Shown here: positions 24,615-33,054 of the stretch, piece after piece
Position numbering within the stretch: the stretch's first letter is position 1
Layout of the letters: the number at the start of each line of letters is the position of its first letter
DNA from: an uncultured Bacilli bacterium
Lineage (GTDB): Bacteria > Bacillota_I > Bacilli_A > RFN20 > CAG-826
Direction of reading: 5' to 3'
Assembly (NCBI GenBank): GCA_944363525.1
Contig: CALVUF010000002.1
Coordinates: 186,001-250,000 of the forward strand
DNA: 64,000 bases
The notes under the pieces: generated by a model
Database searches by the model: none
Told to the model about the DNA's origin: nothing
What the model saw: the letters and a program-made list of their open reading frames with translations, nothing else
Translations under genes and position numbers: made by a program

Positions 24615-25283
24615 ATGTCCAAAGAAAAAACCAAAAAGAACTCCACCGTCAAAACATGGTGGAAGGAATTCAAAGCCTTCATCTCGCGGGGTAACATCCT
24701 CGATCTGGCCGTCGGCGTTATCATCGGCGGCGCCTTCAACGCTATCGTCACGGCCTTCACCTCGATCTTAATGTCGGTCTGCACTTGGGGCGTCCCGGGC
24801 GGCTTATCCGGCTTAGTCACCGTCTTGCCGGCGGCTAACGAAAACCAAAAAGCTCCGAACAACATTATGCTTGGTGGCGAGCCTTTAAAGCAGGTTTATA
24901 GCACCACTGAATGGCTGGCTCTTTCCCAAAATGCTGAAAAGACTGGTTTCAACAACACCATTGCTGCCATGTATACCAAACACGGCGGCTCCTATTACTT
25001 CAGCAACGCCGCCATCATCGATTGGGGTGCCTTCATCAACGCCATCATCTCCTTCCTCATCATCGCGTTGACCCTCTTCGTCATCATCAAAGTCGTCAAC
25101 TACCTTCAGAAGAAGCGCGAAGCCCTCAAGGCCCAAGCCTTGGAAGCCTACTACGAGAAACATCCGGAAGAGCGCCCGGTCCCCGAAGCTCCGGCTCCGG
25201 CCAAGCCGACCACCGAAGAATTGCTCACCGCGATCCTCGAAGAACTCAAGAAAAAATCCGATTCCGGCGAATCGGCGAAGTAA
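24615..25283 (+). CDS. mscL: Large-conductance mechanosensitive channel MscL, enlarged loop
   Basis: MscL opens under membrane tension to release solutes during osmotic downshock. The N-terminal amphipathic segment and first helix are typical (WKEFKAFISRGNILDLAVGVIIGGAF). The second helix is at about 135-155 (FINAIISFLIIALTLFVIIKVVN), followed by a charged C-terminal helix (EELLTAILEELKKK). At 222 residues it is much longer than the usual 120-150, mainly because the periplasmic loop (about 52-130) is expanded. ATG 24615 has GGGAG about 12 nt upstream; an in-frame GTG at 24603 is an alternative that adds four residues. Confidence 0.92.
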   Translation: MSKEKTKKNSTVKTWWKEFKAFISRGNILDLAVGVIIGGAFNAIVTAFTSILMSVCTWGVPGGLSGLVTVLPAANENQKAPNNIMLGGEPLKQVYSTTEWLALSQNAEKTGFNNTIAAMYTKHGGSYYFSNAAIIDWGAFINAIISFLIIALTLFVIIKVVNYLQKKREALKAQALEAYYEKHPEERPVPEAPAPAKPTTEELLTAILEELKKKSDSGESAK

Positions 25284-25303
25284 ACACCCTACTGACGAAG
25301 ACG

Positions 25304-25333
25304 ACGCCTCCATTCGGGGGCGTTTTCTTTATT
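25304..25333 (+). terminator. Terminator after mscL
   Basis: ACGCCTCC (25304-25311) pairs with GGGGGCGT (25316-25323, one T-G pair) around ATTC and is followed by TTTCTTTATTT. Confidence 0.85.
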
Positions 25334-25361
25334 TGGGTAACTAGAGTACAATGCCCCGGTT

Positions 25362-26456
25362 ATGAAAAGACGCATCAAGTTCAATCGCATCCTTAATTTC
25401 CGCGATTTAGGCGGTTACGAATGCCGTTATGGGGCCACTTCCTATAATGTGGTCTACCGCTCGGGTCGGTTATCGGACGCTGACGAGGACGATATCAAGA
25501 AACTCGAATCGCTCCACTTGGCCTCCATCATCGATTTACGCGACGAGCCCGCGAAAACCGATAAGCCGGAGTTGGCCTTGTTGGGCGCTGAATTGATTTC
25601 CCTGCCGGTCAACGGGGCCGGCCGGATCCCGACCGATCAAGACGATCAGGTCTTATCCTATATGGAGATGGTGGAGGAGCCATATTCGGCAAGGAAGATA
25701 TTCCAAGCCATCCTCAATGCACCCAAGCCGACCGTTATCCATTGCAACGCCGGGAAGGATCGGACCGGGGTCTTCGCCTTGTTGCTTTTATTGGCCAACG
25801 GAGTCGATATTGAAGACATCAACGCCGATTACTTAGCCTCCTTTGCCTACCTTCACGATATGGAGAAGCGGGTCAAAGACGGTTTGACCTCAATCCCGCC
25901 TTTCATCATCGTCCCCGATGAGTTCTACCTCGACCGGTTCCTGGAGATGTTCTTCAATCGGTATGAGACTTTAGAAGGGTATTTCGAAACCATTGGATTA
26001 AGCGAGGATGAGATCAAAGGGTTATCCTCGTTGCTTGGCAAGCAGGAAAAAAGCTGTGGGGCGGTCTTGTTCCACCATGGCAAAGTCTGCATCGAGCATA
26101 TGGCCGCCGGCCATTACTCCATCCCCAAAGGCCATGTCGAGCCATCCGATCTCTCGGAGGAGATGACGGCCTTAAGGGAGATAAAGGAAGAGCTTGGCAT
26201 CAACGCCTCGATCCAATCCGGCTTCCGGCAATCGATCGTCTATTCGCCCTCGGACGGGGTCATCAAGGAAGTGGTGTTCTTCGTCGCCCAGACCGCTGAG
26301 GAGAAATTCCATCTTCAGGAAAGCGAGGTCCAGGATGCCTATTGGATGTCGCCGGCTGATGCGATGCGGGTCCTAAGTCACGACAGTGATCGCCGTATCG
26401 TGACCGCCGCCTCCTATTTCGAAGCCGGCGATTCGTTACAGAAGATCGTCGAATAA
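25362..26456 (+). CDS. Tyrosine-phosphatase-like / Nudix hydrolase fusion protein
   Basis: A 364-residue two-domain protein. Residues 1-215 are a protein-tyrosine/serine phosphatase of the DSP-like bacterial family. The opening FNRILNFRDLGGYE is typical, and the P-loop HCNAGKDRTG has Cys128 and Arg134. Residues about 230-360 are a Nudix hydrolase with the box GHVEPS...LREIKEELGI (257-280); it is one residue longer than the standard spacing. Nudix domains of this look act on dinucleoside polyphosphates or diphosphoinositol-like substrates, but the substrate is not deducible. TACAAT ends 9 nt before the ATG with no ribosome site, so the gene is probably leaderless. It overlaps the convergent hydrolase gene by 21 bp. 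Confidence 0.85.
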   Translation: MKRRIKFNRILNFRDLGGYECRYGATSYNVVYRSGRLSDADEDDIKKLESLHLASIIDLRDEPAKTDKPELALLGAELISLPVNGAGRIPTDQDDQVLSYMEMVEEPYSARKIFQAILNAPKPTVIHCNAGKDRTGVFALLLLLANGVDIEDINADYLASFAYLHDMEKRVKDGLTSIPPFIIVPDEFYLDRFLEMFFNRYETLEGYFETIGLSEDEIKGLSSLLGKQEKSCGAVLFHHGKVCIEHMAAGHYSIPKGHVEPSDLSEEMTALREIKEELGINASIQSGFRQSIVYSPSDGVIKEVVFFVAQTAEEKFHLQESEVQDAYWMSPADAMRVLSHDSDRRIVTAASYFEAGDSLQKIVE

Positions 26457-27365
26457 TTCTAACAACCGTTTCATGAAGAGGTCCGGTTCCTCAAAGGCCG
26501 GGAGATGGCCCGAGTGTTCGAAGGCATAAAACCCTTTCTTTGGGGCTTCGACTTCCTGCTCAATGAAATGTTTGGCTAGGGTGAAGGGGCAGATGAAGTC
26601 ATTGACCCCTTGGAAGACGTAATAGGGGATCCCAAACCGGGGATCGTCATCAAGGACCCATTGGTTCTCATTACCCAAGGCTTTACTGGTTCTTTTGACC
26701 CCGTATTTCCAGCCGAGCTTATCGCGAAGGGCGTACTCCTTCGATTTGTAGAAGGGAATGATCTCCCTTTCCTCGTAACTCGGGTAATCTTCCGGTTCAA
26801 AGGCCGGATAGAGCAAGGAATGGAATAGGGAAGCGTCCTCTTCGGATGCAAACTTCCCATCTTTCGGCGGGGCAATGGTCAGGAAGTCTTTTAGTTTCTC
26901 CCCTTGGAGGCGTTTCTTCAAGGCGGCGTACTGGGCGTCTAGGGTTTTGCTCATCGACACCAATTGGCCATAGCCGACGTAAGCATCGAAAAGAGTTGGA
27001 TATTTCTTGATGGCGAGGCTGCCGATGTATGAGCCCCAGGATTCGCCGATGAGGATGACCGCGGTCACCCCGTAATGGCTTTTGAGATACTCCGCCCATT
27101 CGCGGATGTCGGTGACGAAGTCATCGATTCGAAAAGCCGAATCCTTCATAAATTGATGGTAAGAGCCCCCGGTCCCCCGTTGGTCATAGGCGCAGACTAG
27201 GGTATGCTCTCCTAACGGACTGAGCTTATCGATTATCTTATGCCGGTTGGGGTTGCCCGGTCCCCCATGGACGAAAAGGAGGGCGGCTTTCCCTTGCTTC
27301 CCGAAGACATGGCCGGCTTGCTTTACTCCGTTGACTTTGATCCGGATCTTCTCATTGATGTCCAT
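26436..27365 (-). CDS. Alpha/beta hydrolase, proline iminopeptidase-like
   Basis: A 309-residue alpha/beta-hydrolase. The oxyanion segment is FVHGGPGNPN, YDQRGTGGS follows, the nucleophile elbow is GESWGS, and the catalytic His is in FEHSGHLPAFEEP. The HGGPG and DQRGxG motifs are those of proline iminopeptidases (family S33), which remove N-terminal proline, but related hydrolases share them. ATG 27365 begins the conserved domain; an upstream in-frame start would extend inside the ligase gene. It overlaps the upstream RimK-like gene by 14 bp and is probably co-translated, so it may act on peptide bonds made by that ligase. Confidence 0.82.
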   Translation of the reverse strand: MDINEKIRIKVNGVKQAGHVFGKQGKAALLFVHGGPGNPNRHKIIDKLSPLGEHTLVCAYDQRGTGGSYHQFMKDSAFRIDDFVTDIREWAEYLKSHYGVTAVILIGESWGSYIGSLAIKKYPTLFDAYVGYGQLVSMSKTLDAQYAALKKRLQGEKLKDFLTIAPPKDGKFASEEDASLFHSLLYPAFEPEDYPSYEEREIIPFYKSKEYALRDKLGWKYGVKRTSKALGNENQWVLDDDPRFGIPYYVFQGVNDFICPFTLAKHFIEQEVEAPKKGFYAFEHSGHLPAFEEPDLFMKRLLELFDDLL

Positions 27366-28239
27366 AAACGGTCTTCTCGATATAGGCGGCGTACTTCCTA
27401 GCGACGTTGATCCCGGTGGTTTTCTCGATTCCCTCAATGAAGGCGTTGGAGTTGACCTCGCAGACGATCGGCTCGCCTTTTTCGCCTTGTAACAAGTCGA
27501 CCCCGGCGTAATCGAGGCCGAGGAGGCTCACGCAGCGTTTGCCCAATTCCTTATAGGCTTCGGGAATCGGGACGTTCTCCCCGTGTCCCCCCTGGGCGAC
27601 GTTGCTCCGGAAGTCGAAGGGGTTGACCCGTTTCATGCCGGCGACGAATTCGCCCCCGACGTAGATGAGCCGGTAATCCATCCCGGCTGAGCTTTGGATG
27701 AAGCGTTGATAAAGCCGAGGCGAACGGAGGTTGTTTTTGTCGAATTCTTTTAGTTCGTTCAGGTTTTGCAGCAAAAAGACGTTGTTGCCCAACGATCCGT
27801 AATTCAATTTGGCGACCAAAGGATAGCTTAGCTGGTCTCCAATTGATGATAGATATTTCTCATCGTTTTCCTGTCCGACGTAATTCAGGGCCGGGGCGAT
27901 GGTTAGGGGCATGGGGAGGCCTTGATTGGCCAAGGCGAGGTAAGTGGCCATTTTATCGTCGCAGAGTTCAATGGCCCGGGCGGAGTTGAATAGGCGGTAG
28001 CCCATCCTCTCGAGCCCATAGGCGGCGTAGCGGTCTTTGTCTAAGAAGACGATGAAATCGGCTTCAGCCAATTGACTGATGACCTTGCCGTCATCCTGAA
28101 TAAATATCCCGGCGTCTCCGGTACGACATAGGGTTAGGGGGATATCGAGTTTAGTCAGTTCTTCTTTTAAGCGGCTATAGAAATTCTGAACCCCGGAATA
28201 GAGGCGATATTGGTTGGCGATGGCGTATCCTTGGCGCAT
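27352..28239 (-). CDS. RimK-like ATP-grasp ligase
   Basis: A 295-residue ATP-grasp enzyme of the RimK/alpha-glutamate ligase group, which joins an amino acid to a carboxylate using ATP. The ATP-grasp core is visible: LVAKLNYGSLGNNVFLL, the region YRLIYVGGEFVAGMKR, the family signature FRSNVAQGG, and the Mg-binding end GVDLLQGEKGEPIVCEVNSN. The substrate may be a peptide, a protein tail or a cofactor. ATG 28239 is preferred to 28275: AATAAT ends 6 nt upstream with no ribosome site (leaderless pattern) and the longer form adds a charged tail. It is divergent from nadE. Confidence 0.82.
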   Translation of the reverse strand: MRQGYAIANQYRLYSGVQNFYSRLKEELTKLDIPLTLCRTGDAGIFIQDDGKVISQLAEADFIVFLDKDRYAAYGLERMGYRLFNSARAIELCDDKMATYLALANQGLPMPLTIAPALNYVGQENDEKYLSSIGDQLSYPLVAKLNYGSLGNNVFLLQNLNELKEFDKNNLRSPRLYQRFIQSSAGMDYRLIYVGGEFVAGMKRVNPFDFRSNVAQGGHGENVPIPEAYKELGKRCVSLLGLDYAGVDLLQGEKGEPIVCEVNSNAFIEGIEKTTGINVARKYAAYIEKTVYGHQ

Positions 28240-28245
28240 GCGGTC

Positions 28246-28308
28246 ATTATTCTCTTTTTGTCGAATAAGAGGCAACAGTTAGGCGTCCTGGCATTAAAGT
28301 GCTATTAT
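28246..28308. promoter_or_regulatory. Divergent leaderless promoters of rimK-like and nadE
   Basis: On the minus strand AATAAT (28251-28246) ends 6 nt before ATG 28239. On the plus strand TATTAT (28303-28308) ends 9 nt before ATG 28318. Neither gene has a Shine-Dalgarno sequence. The -35 hexamers are poor. Confidence 0.45.
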
Positions 28309-28317
28309 TTTGTCGTT

Positions 28318-30429
28318 ATGAAAATCTTACCGATCACCGCCCTCCGCGACACCAATAGTCTGGAGGGTCTAGTCAGTGATTCCCCTTCGCCGATCCATAT
28401 CAGCAAAAACGGTCAGGAATCGATGGTCATCATGAGCGAGGACCTCTATGAGCAGCTTGCCGGGAATGGCAGCCCGAACCTCGATTCCGTTCAGATTGGG
28501 GCCGTCGATCCCCTTTACCATGATGATCCTTTGGGTTTCGTCCGGGTCCGTTCCTGCGCCATCCCCATCCATTTATCCAATGTTGAGGCCAATGTAAGCG
28601 AGATTAAGAAATCATTGCTTAAATGCCAAGCGGATGGGGTGAAGGTCGCCTGCTTCCACGAGCTTTGCCTGTCTGGCTATACCTGCGGGGACCTATTTCT
28701 AGACGATACTTTGCTTTCTTCTTGCTTAACCGGCCTATTGGACTTAAAGCAATTCTCCACCGATCTTGATGTCGTTTTCGCCGTCGGCTTGCCTTTTGCC
28801 TATGGGCACCGGCTATATAACGTCGCGGCCTTGCTAAGCCACGGCCATATCCTCGGCTTAGTTCCGAAGAAAGCCATCCCCAATTACCAGGAGTTCTATG
28901 AGAAGCGTTATTTCCATGGCTATGACGGGCCGAACGAGATGGTTTATCTTGGAGGCGAGAAGGTGCTGTTTGGCAACTGGGTCACCTTCGTCGACTCCCG
29001 TTATCCGGAATTAGCAATCGGGATTGAGATCTGCGAGGACCTCTGGGTTCCTTCCTCTCCGTCTATCGATCTATCTTTGGCTGGAGCGAACTTGATCCTC
29101 AACCTCTCGGCCTCCAACGAGACGGTCGGGAAGGCCTCCTATCGTTCGGACTTGGTCCGGATGACCTCGGCGAAGCTGATGAGCGCCTACGTCTATTCCG
29201 ATGCCGGGCAAGGGGAATCGACCACCGACTGCGTGTATTCCGCCCATAACCTCATCGCCGAGAACGGGGCGATCCTTAGTGAGAGCAAACTATTCGCCTT
29301 TGAGGACGCGACCGCCGATATCGACATCGAGAAGCTTTTGGCCGAGCGGCGGAAGATGAATAGCCTCGGCGACAATAAGAAATTCGCTAAAGTCTATTTC
29401 TCTTTAAAGTTGGAGACTCCAAAGAAAACTCTCCGGCATTACGCCCGGAACCCGTTTATCCCGGAAGAGAAGGAAGTCGATATCGACCGGGCGAAGGAAG
29501 TGCTGTCGATGCAGGTGGCGGGCTTAGCCAATCGGCTGCAGGCGATCCACTGCCAAAAAGCCATCGTCGGCTTAAGCGGGGGTCTGGATTCAACCTTGGC
29601 CTTGCTCGTCGCGGTCGAGGCCTTCAAGAAACTGAATTTGCCTTTGACGAACGTGACCGCGATTACCCTTCCGGCCTTCGGGACCAGCCAAAGGACCCAT
29701 GACAATGCGATGAACCTCGCTAAGGAACTAGGAGTCTCCTTCCGGGAAATATCCATCAAGGACACCCTTCGTTCCCACTTAAAAGATATCGGCCATGACG
29801 AGAATAACCATAACGTGGCCTACGAAAACGCCCAGGCCCGGGAAAGAACCCAGGTGTTGATGGATATCGCCAATGACGAGGGGTCGCTCATGATCGGGAC
29901 GGGGGACTTATCGGAGCTGTGCTTAGGTTGGTGCACTTACGGGGGCGATCATATGTCGATGTATGGGGTGAATGCCTCAATCCCCAAGACCTTGGTCCGT
30001 TATCTTTGCTTAGGCTATGCGAAAATGCATCCGGAGGCCGCCTCATCGTTATTGGACATCATCGATACTCCAATCTCCCCGGAGTTACTGCCGACCAAAG
30101 ACGGGGTCATCGCCCAAAAGACCGAAGATACGGTTGGGCCGTATGAACTGAACGATTTCTTTATCTACCACTTTCTTCGCTTCCGTTATCGGATGCCGAA
30201 GCTCTATTTCATTGCTACGCAGGCTTATGAAGGGGTTTACGACAAAAAGACCATCAAACATTGGCTGAAGAAATTCATCGTCCGTTTCTACCATAACCAG
30301 TTCAAGCGGAGCTGCCTGCCCGATGGGCCGAAGGTCGGCTCGGTCGCCATCTCCCCTCGGGGCGATTGGCGGATGCCATCGGACGCCGATGTTTCGCTCT
30401 TAGAAAAGACCATCGATGGGTTAGAATAA
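28318..30429 (+). CDS. nadE: Glutamine-dependent NAD+ synthetase with Phd/YefM-like N-terminal domain
   Basis: A 703-residue protein that converts nicotinate-adenine dinucleotide to NAD+ using glutamine and ATP. Residues about 75-370 are the nitrilase-type glutaminase (catalytic Glu115 in FHELCLSGY, Lys in LVPKKAIPN, Cys239 in IEICEDLW). Residues about 385-703 are the synthetase with the PP-loop SGGLDS at 420-425. Unusually, residues 1-50 read as a Phd/YefM antitoxin fold (ILPITALRDTN...IHISKNGQESMVIMSEDLYEQL), with no stop or ribosome site before the NadE part. The usual long NadE is about 640 residues. TATTAT ends 9 nt before the ATG, giving a leaderless start. It is followed 16 bp later by a DUF2188 gene. 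Confidence 0.93.
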   Translation: MKILPITALRDTNSLEGLVSDSPSPIHISKNGQESMVIMSEDLYEQLAGNGSPNLDSVQIGAVDPLYHDDPLGFVRVRSCAIPIHLSNVEANVSEIKKSLLKCQADGVKVACFHELCLSGYTCGDLFLDDTLLSSCLTGLLDLKQFSTDLDVVFAVGLPFAYGHRLYNVAALLSHGHILGLVPKKAIPNYQEFYEKRYFHGYDGPNEMVYLGGEKVLFGNWVTFVDSRYPELAIGIEICEDLWVPSSPSIDLSLAGANLILNLSASNETVGKASYRSDLVRMTSAKLMSAYVYSDAGQGESTTDCVYSAHNLIAENGAILSESKLFAFEDATADIDIEKLLAERRKMNSLGDNKKFAKVYFSLKLETPKKTLRHYARNPFIPEEKEVDIDRAKEVLSMQVAGLANRLQAIHCQKAIVGLSGGLDSTLALLVAVEAFKKLNLPLTNVTAITLPAFGTSQRTHDNAMNLAKELGVSFREISIKDTLRSHLKDIGHDENNHNVAYENAQARERTQVLMDIANDEGSLMIGTGDLSELCLGWCTYGGDHMSMYGVNASIPKTLVRYLCLGYAKMHPEAASSLLDIIDTPISPELLPTKDGVIAQKTEDTVGPYELNDFFIYHFLRFRYRMPKLYFIATQAYEGVYDKKTIKHWLKKFIVRFYHNQFKRSCLPDGPKVGSVAISPRGDWRMPSDADVSLLEKTIDGLE

Positions 30430-30445
30430 AGCAGGAGGGAAATCA

Positions 30446-30685
30446 ATGGCGGAATCCACCAAGGTATACCACATCTCCAAACGGAAAGAGGATGGCAAAT
30501 GGACCATCAAGTTCGCCGGCGGGGAGAAGGTCATCAAACTGTTCAAGACCAAAGAAGAAGCCATCGCCTATGGGGACGCGGTCGCCGGCAATCAAAAAGG
30601 CATCGTCTTAGTCCACGCCTCGAAAGGGGCGAAGGCCGGCAAGATCCAGAAACAGAAGAAAGCCGGGGCCAAGAACGTTAAGTAA
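30446..30685 (+). CDS. DUF2188 family small protein
   Basis: A 79-residue basic protein. Residues about 6-55 match DUF2188 (VYHISKRKEDGKWTIKFAGGEK...FKTKEEAIAYG), a small beta-rich domain of unknown function. The C-terminus is a Lys/Ala/Gly tail (KGAKAGKIQKQKKAGAK) that may bind nucleic acid. GCAGGAGG lies 8 nt upstream. It follows nadE closely and precedes the GtrA gene by 2 bp, so the three are one transcript. Confidence 0.8.
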   Translation: MAESTKVYHISKRKEDGKWTIKFAGGEKVIKLFKTKEEAIAYGDAVAGNQKGIVLVHASKGAKAGKIQKQKKAGAKNVK

Positions 30686-30687
30686 CC

Positions 30688-31224
30688 ATGACTAAATTGT
30701 CTTTCCTTAAGGATAAGGGTTTTTGGACTGAACTTATCCGCTTCCTGATCGTCGGGGTCTATGGGACGCTGATCGATTATGTCGTTGAGGTTTGGTGCAC
30801 CTCGATCTTTTCCTCTTGGATCGCGGGGACGGGCATTATCGTCGCCTTCTTTATCCAGTTCTTTATTTCAATCATTGGCTTCGTTGTCGCGACCCCGGCG
30901 ACTTGGAGCCTTTCGTCGGTCTGGGCCTTCCGGGATTATCAAAACGAAGCCGAGAACAAATCGCTGAAAGGGGCGTTGAAGTTCACGTTCTGGGCTTTCC
31001 TTGGCTTATTAGGCGCCTCTTTCATCCAATTCCTCGGTTATATGACCTGCCTTGAATGGTCGGGCTTAGGCATTAATATCCTTGATATCGATTTCTCGAG
31101 TTTGTTTGGGGCCGATATCCCGGTCTTCATCGCCTATACCATCGTCTTCGTCTTAAAGACCGGCTTCAACACCGTTTTCAATTATTTGACGAGGAAATTC
31201 ATCCTTTATAAGAAGCAGGCTTAA
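30688..31224 (+). CDS. GtrA-like membrane protein
   Basis: A 178-residue membrane protein of the GtrA family, thought to help move lipid-linked sugars for cell-surface glycosylation. Four hydrophobic helices are visible. The opening ELIRFLIVGVYGTLIDYVVE and the closing FNYLTRKFILY are family-typical. The loop between helices two and three is longer than usual. It starts 2 bp after the DUF2188 gene and overlaps the convergent kinase gene by 4 bp. Confidence 0.78.
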   Translation: MTKLSFLKDKGFWTELIRFLIVGVYGTLIDYVVEVWCTSIFSSWIAGTGIIVAFFIQFFISIIGFVVATPATWSLSSVWAFRDYQNEAENKSLKGALKFTFWAFLGLLGASFIQFLGYMTCLEWSGLGINILDIDFSSLFGADIPVFIAYTIVFVLKTGFNTVFNYLTRKFILYKKQA

Positions 31225-31709
31225 TCGACGTAGATCTCGCCGACGTAATCGAAATGCTTTTTGCATTCCTCACTCGGATCCTCGTAATGGGCGGCCATGT
31301 CGAGGATGACATTGTCGGGGACCCATTTCTCCTTCGGCCGTTGATGGTTCCGTTGGAGGCAGACTTTATAGTCGTGGAGCTTCAATAGGATTAATAGATA
31401 ACGGTCAAAGCCCGGCAGATGACGGCGGAAGTAAAGCCGCCTTTCGTCATAAAGCATCGTGGTGTCGAAGATGATGGTGACCGATTCTTTATTGTCGCGA
31501 AGTTCAGCCGCCCGACGGATCATCTCGTCATAGACGATCATCATGTTCATTCCCGGCGGGAACTTGTCATAGCCCCCGTATTTCTCTTTCCGCACTTCAT
31601 CGGCGGCGATGACGACGACTTCCTCGTCAGGATGTTCCCTCGCATATTTAGCCGAGAAGGTGGACTTGCCGATGGCCGCGGGTCCGCTGACGAAGATGAG
31701 TTTTTTCAT
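31221..31709 (-). CDS. P-loop kinase-like ATPase (AAA_33/zeta-toxin-like)
   Basis: A 162-residue nucleotide kinase-like protein. The P-loop GPAAIGKST is at 9-17, and the second motif is in TIIFDTTMLYDERR (Asp and Thr as in polynucleotide-kinase-like proteins). A lid region with RPKEKWVP follows. The substrate is unknown. A paralogue sits at 54238-54753. The promoter TTGCTT-17-TAAAAT ends 9 nt before the ATG, so this is a leaderless gene. Confidence 0.75.
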   Translation of the reverse strand: MKKLIFVSGPAAIGKSTFSAKYAREHPDEEVVVIAADEVRKEKYGGYDKFPPGMNMMIVYDEMIRRAAELRDNKESVTIIFDTTMLYDERRLYFRRHLPGFDRYLLILLKLHDYKVCLQRNHQRPKEKWVPDNVILDMAAHYEDPSEECKKHFDYVGEIYVD

Positions 31710-31718
31710 AACACGCGC

Positions 31719-31753
31719 ATTTTATTCATTGCCTATTGCTAAAGCAATAAAAT
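31719..31753. promoter_or_regulatory. Divergent overlapping promoters with shared palindrome
   Basis: Minus strand: TTGCTT (31747-31742), 17 bp, TAAAAT (31724-31719), 9 nt to the kinase ATG. Plus strand: TTCATT, 17 bp, TAAAAT (31748-31753), serving the lipoprotein gene. The palindrome ATTGCT-AA-AGCAAT lies at 31735-31748 and overlaps the minus -35 and the plus -10, so one bound protein could close both. Confidence 0.65.
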
Positions 31754-31772
31754 CCCTTGGGGGGAGATATTC

Positions 31773-33023
31773 ATGAAACAGTTTGCCTTGTTCGCCCTAA
31801 GCCTAAGCCTTCTATCTTGTTCGGGGGTCGAGTCGTCTTCGGCTTCCCCGAGTCAATCGGAACCATCAGTTGAATCGACGCCGACTTCGACCGACGGCGT
31901 TTCCTCGTCCAGCAGTTCTTCTTCGGAAAGCTCGACCATCGAAGAGAAGCCGGCTTCGGAAACGATGAGCCAAGAGGACTGGGACCATTGCTTTGATTAT
32001 GACCAATATTCCAATGTTACGATCGACGTCTTGTTCACCAAGAGTTTTCCTGGACCGGAGGAACGGGCGATCTTAGAGGATTCAGTCATTTACTATTTTG
32101 ACGATGGGGCGACGATGATTGAGAAAGGGGAGGATAAAGCCTATTACGAAACCGCGGATGGTGTCTCCTATCGTTATGAGGCAAAGGATGATGCTTACGT
32201 TCGGGTTCCTCTAGAGCAAAGCATCAATCCGGAATATTACCTGGCCGATTTCTTCTTCCCCCTTAAGCAGGGATACGATGACATGACCTATAAGGTTACC
32301 GAGGAGCGCTACTATTTCAGTGGGTCAATGTCGATCAATCACCTTGAACCCTTGGTTGGCCAAACCTTCACCGAGGTCAGGGCCCGGATTGAAGGCGGCC
32401 GGGTGACCGGGATGTGGGGCAGTTACCAAACAGAGGAAAGCATCTACTCCTTCATAATCTTGTTCGACGATTTCAATCAAACCGTGGTCGATTTGCCGAG
32501 TTATCGAGTCGAATCGTCGGCTTTTGACAAATTAGCCGATGTCTCGAAATATGGGGATTTTACGGCACATTGCACTTGGCTGGATGAAGAAAAGGAACAG
32601 GAGATTGATGCATATGTCGATGGAGACATCGTTTTCTATTACATCGACGAAGGGGAGAAAGTCAGTCAAACCTATTATGACTTCAATCAGGGAGTCAAAA
32701 CATCCTACATCAACAACGGGCCGGATTCTCAAACGTTGACCGAACCAATCGCGGACGGTTTTGCCCCGGCCGACGCTATCGACGAGATGATCCCTTCTTT
32801 CGTCGGCTGCGAGGAACATTTCGTCTTTGATGGGGAAGCGTATGTCAACAAAGATGAACTTACCGCTAGCCTAGGCGGGAATTCTATCGCCGTCAGCGAT
32901 GCCACCCTTGCCTTTGAGGGCGAACATCTCACTTCGATGGAATTGATTTTCTACCTCGATGGCCTGGAAGTCATATATCTCTTAACCTTCATCGATTTCG
33001 GCTCGGTGGCGTCTATTGCTTGA
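31773..33023 (+). CDS. Lipoprotein with Ser-rich linker, unknown function
   Basis: A 416-residue exported lipoprotein. The signal peptide ends in the lipobox LLSC (Cys16). A Ser/Pro/Glu-rich linker of about 50 residues follows. The rest is an acidic, beta-rich domain with repeated TYYDF/YYFDDG-like strands, possibly two copies of one fold (about 65-235 and 245-410). I do not recognise it. GGGGGGAGA is the ribosome site. The gene is transcribed divergently from the kinase gene through a shared palindromic promoter region. Confidence 0.75.
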   Translation: MKQFALFALSLSLLSCSGVESSSASPSQSEPSVESTPTSTDGVSSSSSSSSESSTIEEKPASETMSQEDWDHCFDYDQYSNVTIDVLFTKSFPGPEERAILEDSVIYYFDDGATMIEKGEDKAYYETADGVSYRYEAKDDAYVRVPLEQSINPEYYLADFFFPLKQGYDDMTYKVTEERYYFSGSMSINHLEPLVGQTFTEVRARIEGGRVTGMWGSYQTEESIYSFIILFDDFNQTVVDLPSYRVESSAFDKLADVSKYGDFTAHCTWLDEEKEQEIDAYVDGDIVFYYIDEGEKVSQTYYDFNQGVKTSYINNGPDSQTLTEPIADGFAPADAIDEMIPSFVGCEEHFVFDGEAYVNKDELTASLGGNSIAVSDATLAFEGEHLTSMELIFYLDGLEVIYLLTFIDFGSVASIA

Positions 33024-33054
33024 ATTTCCAATAATCTTGCTTAACAATTGAGCT

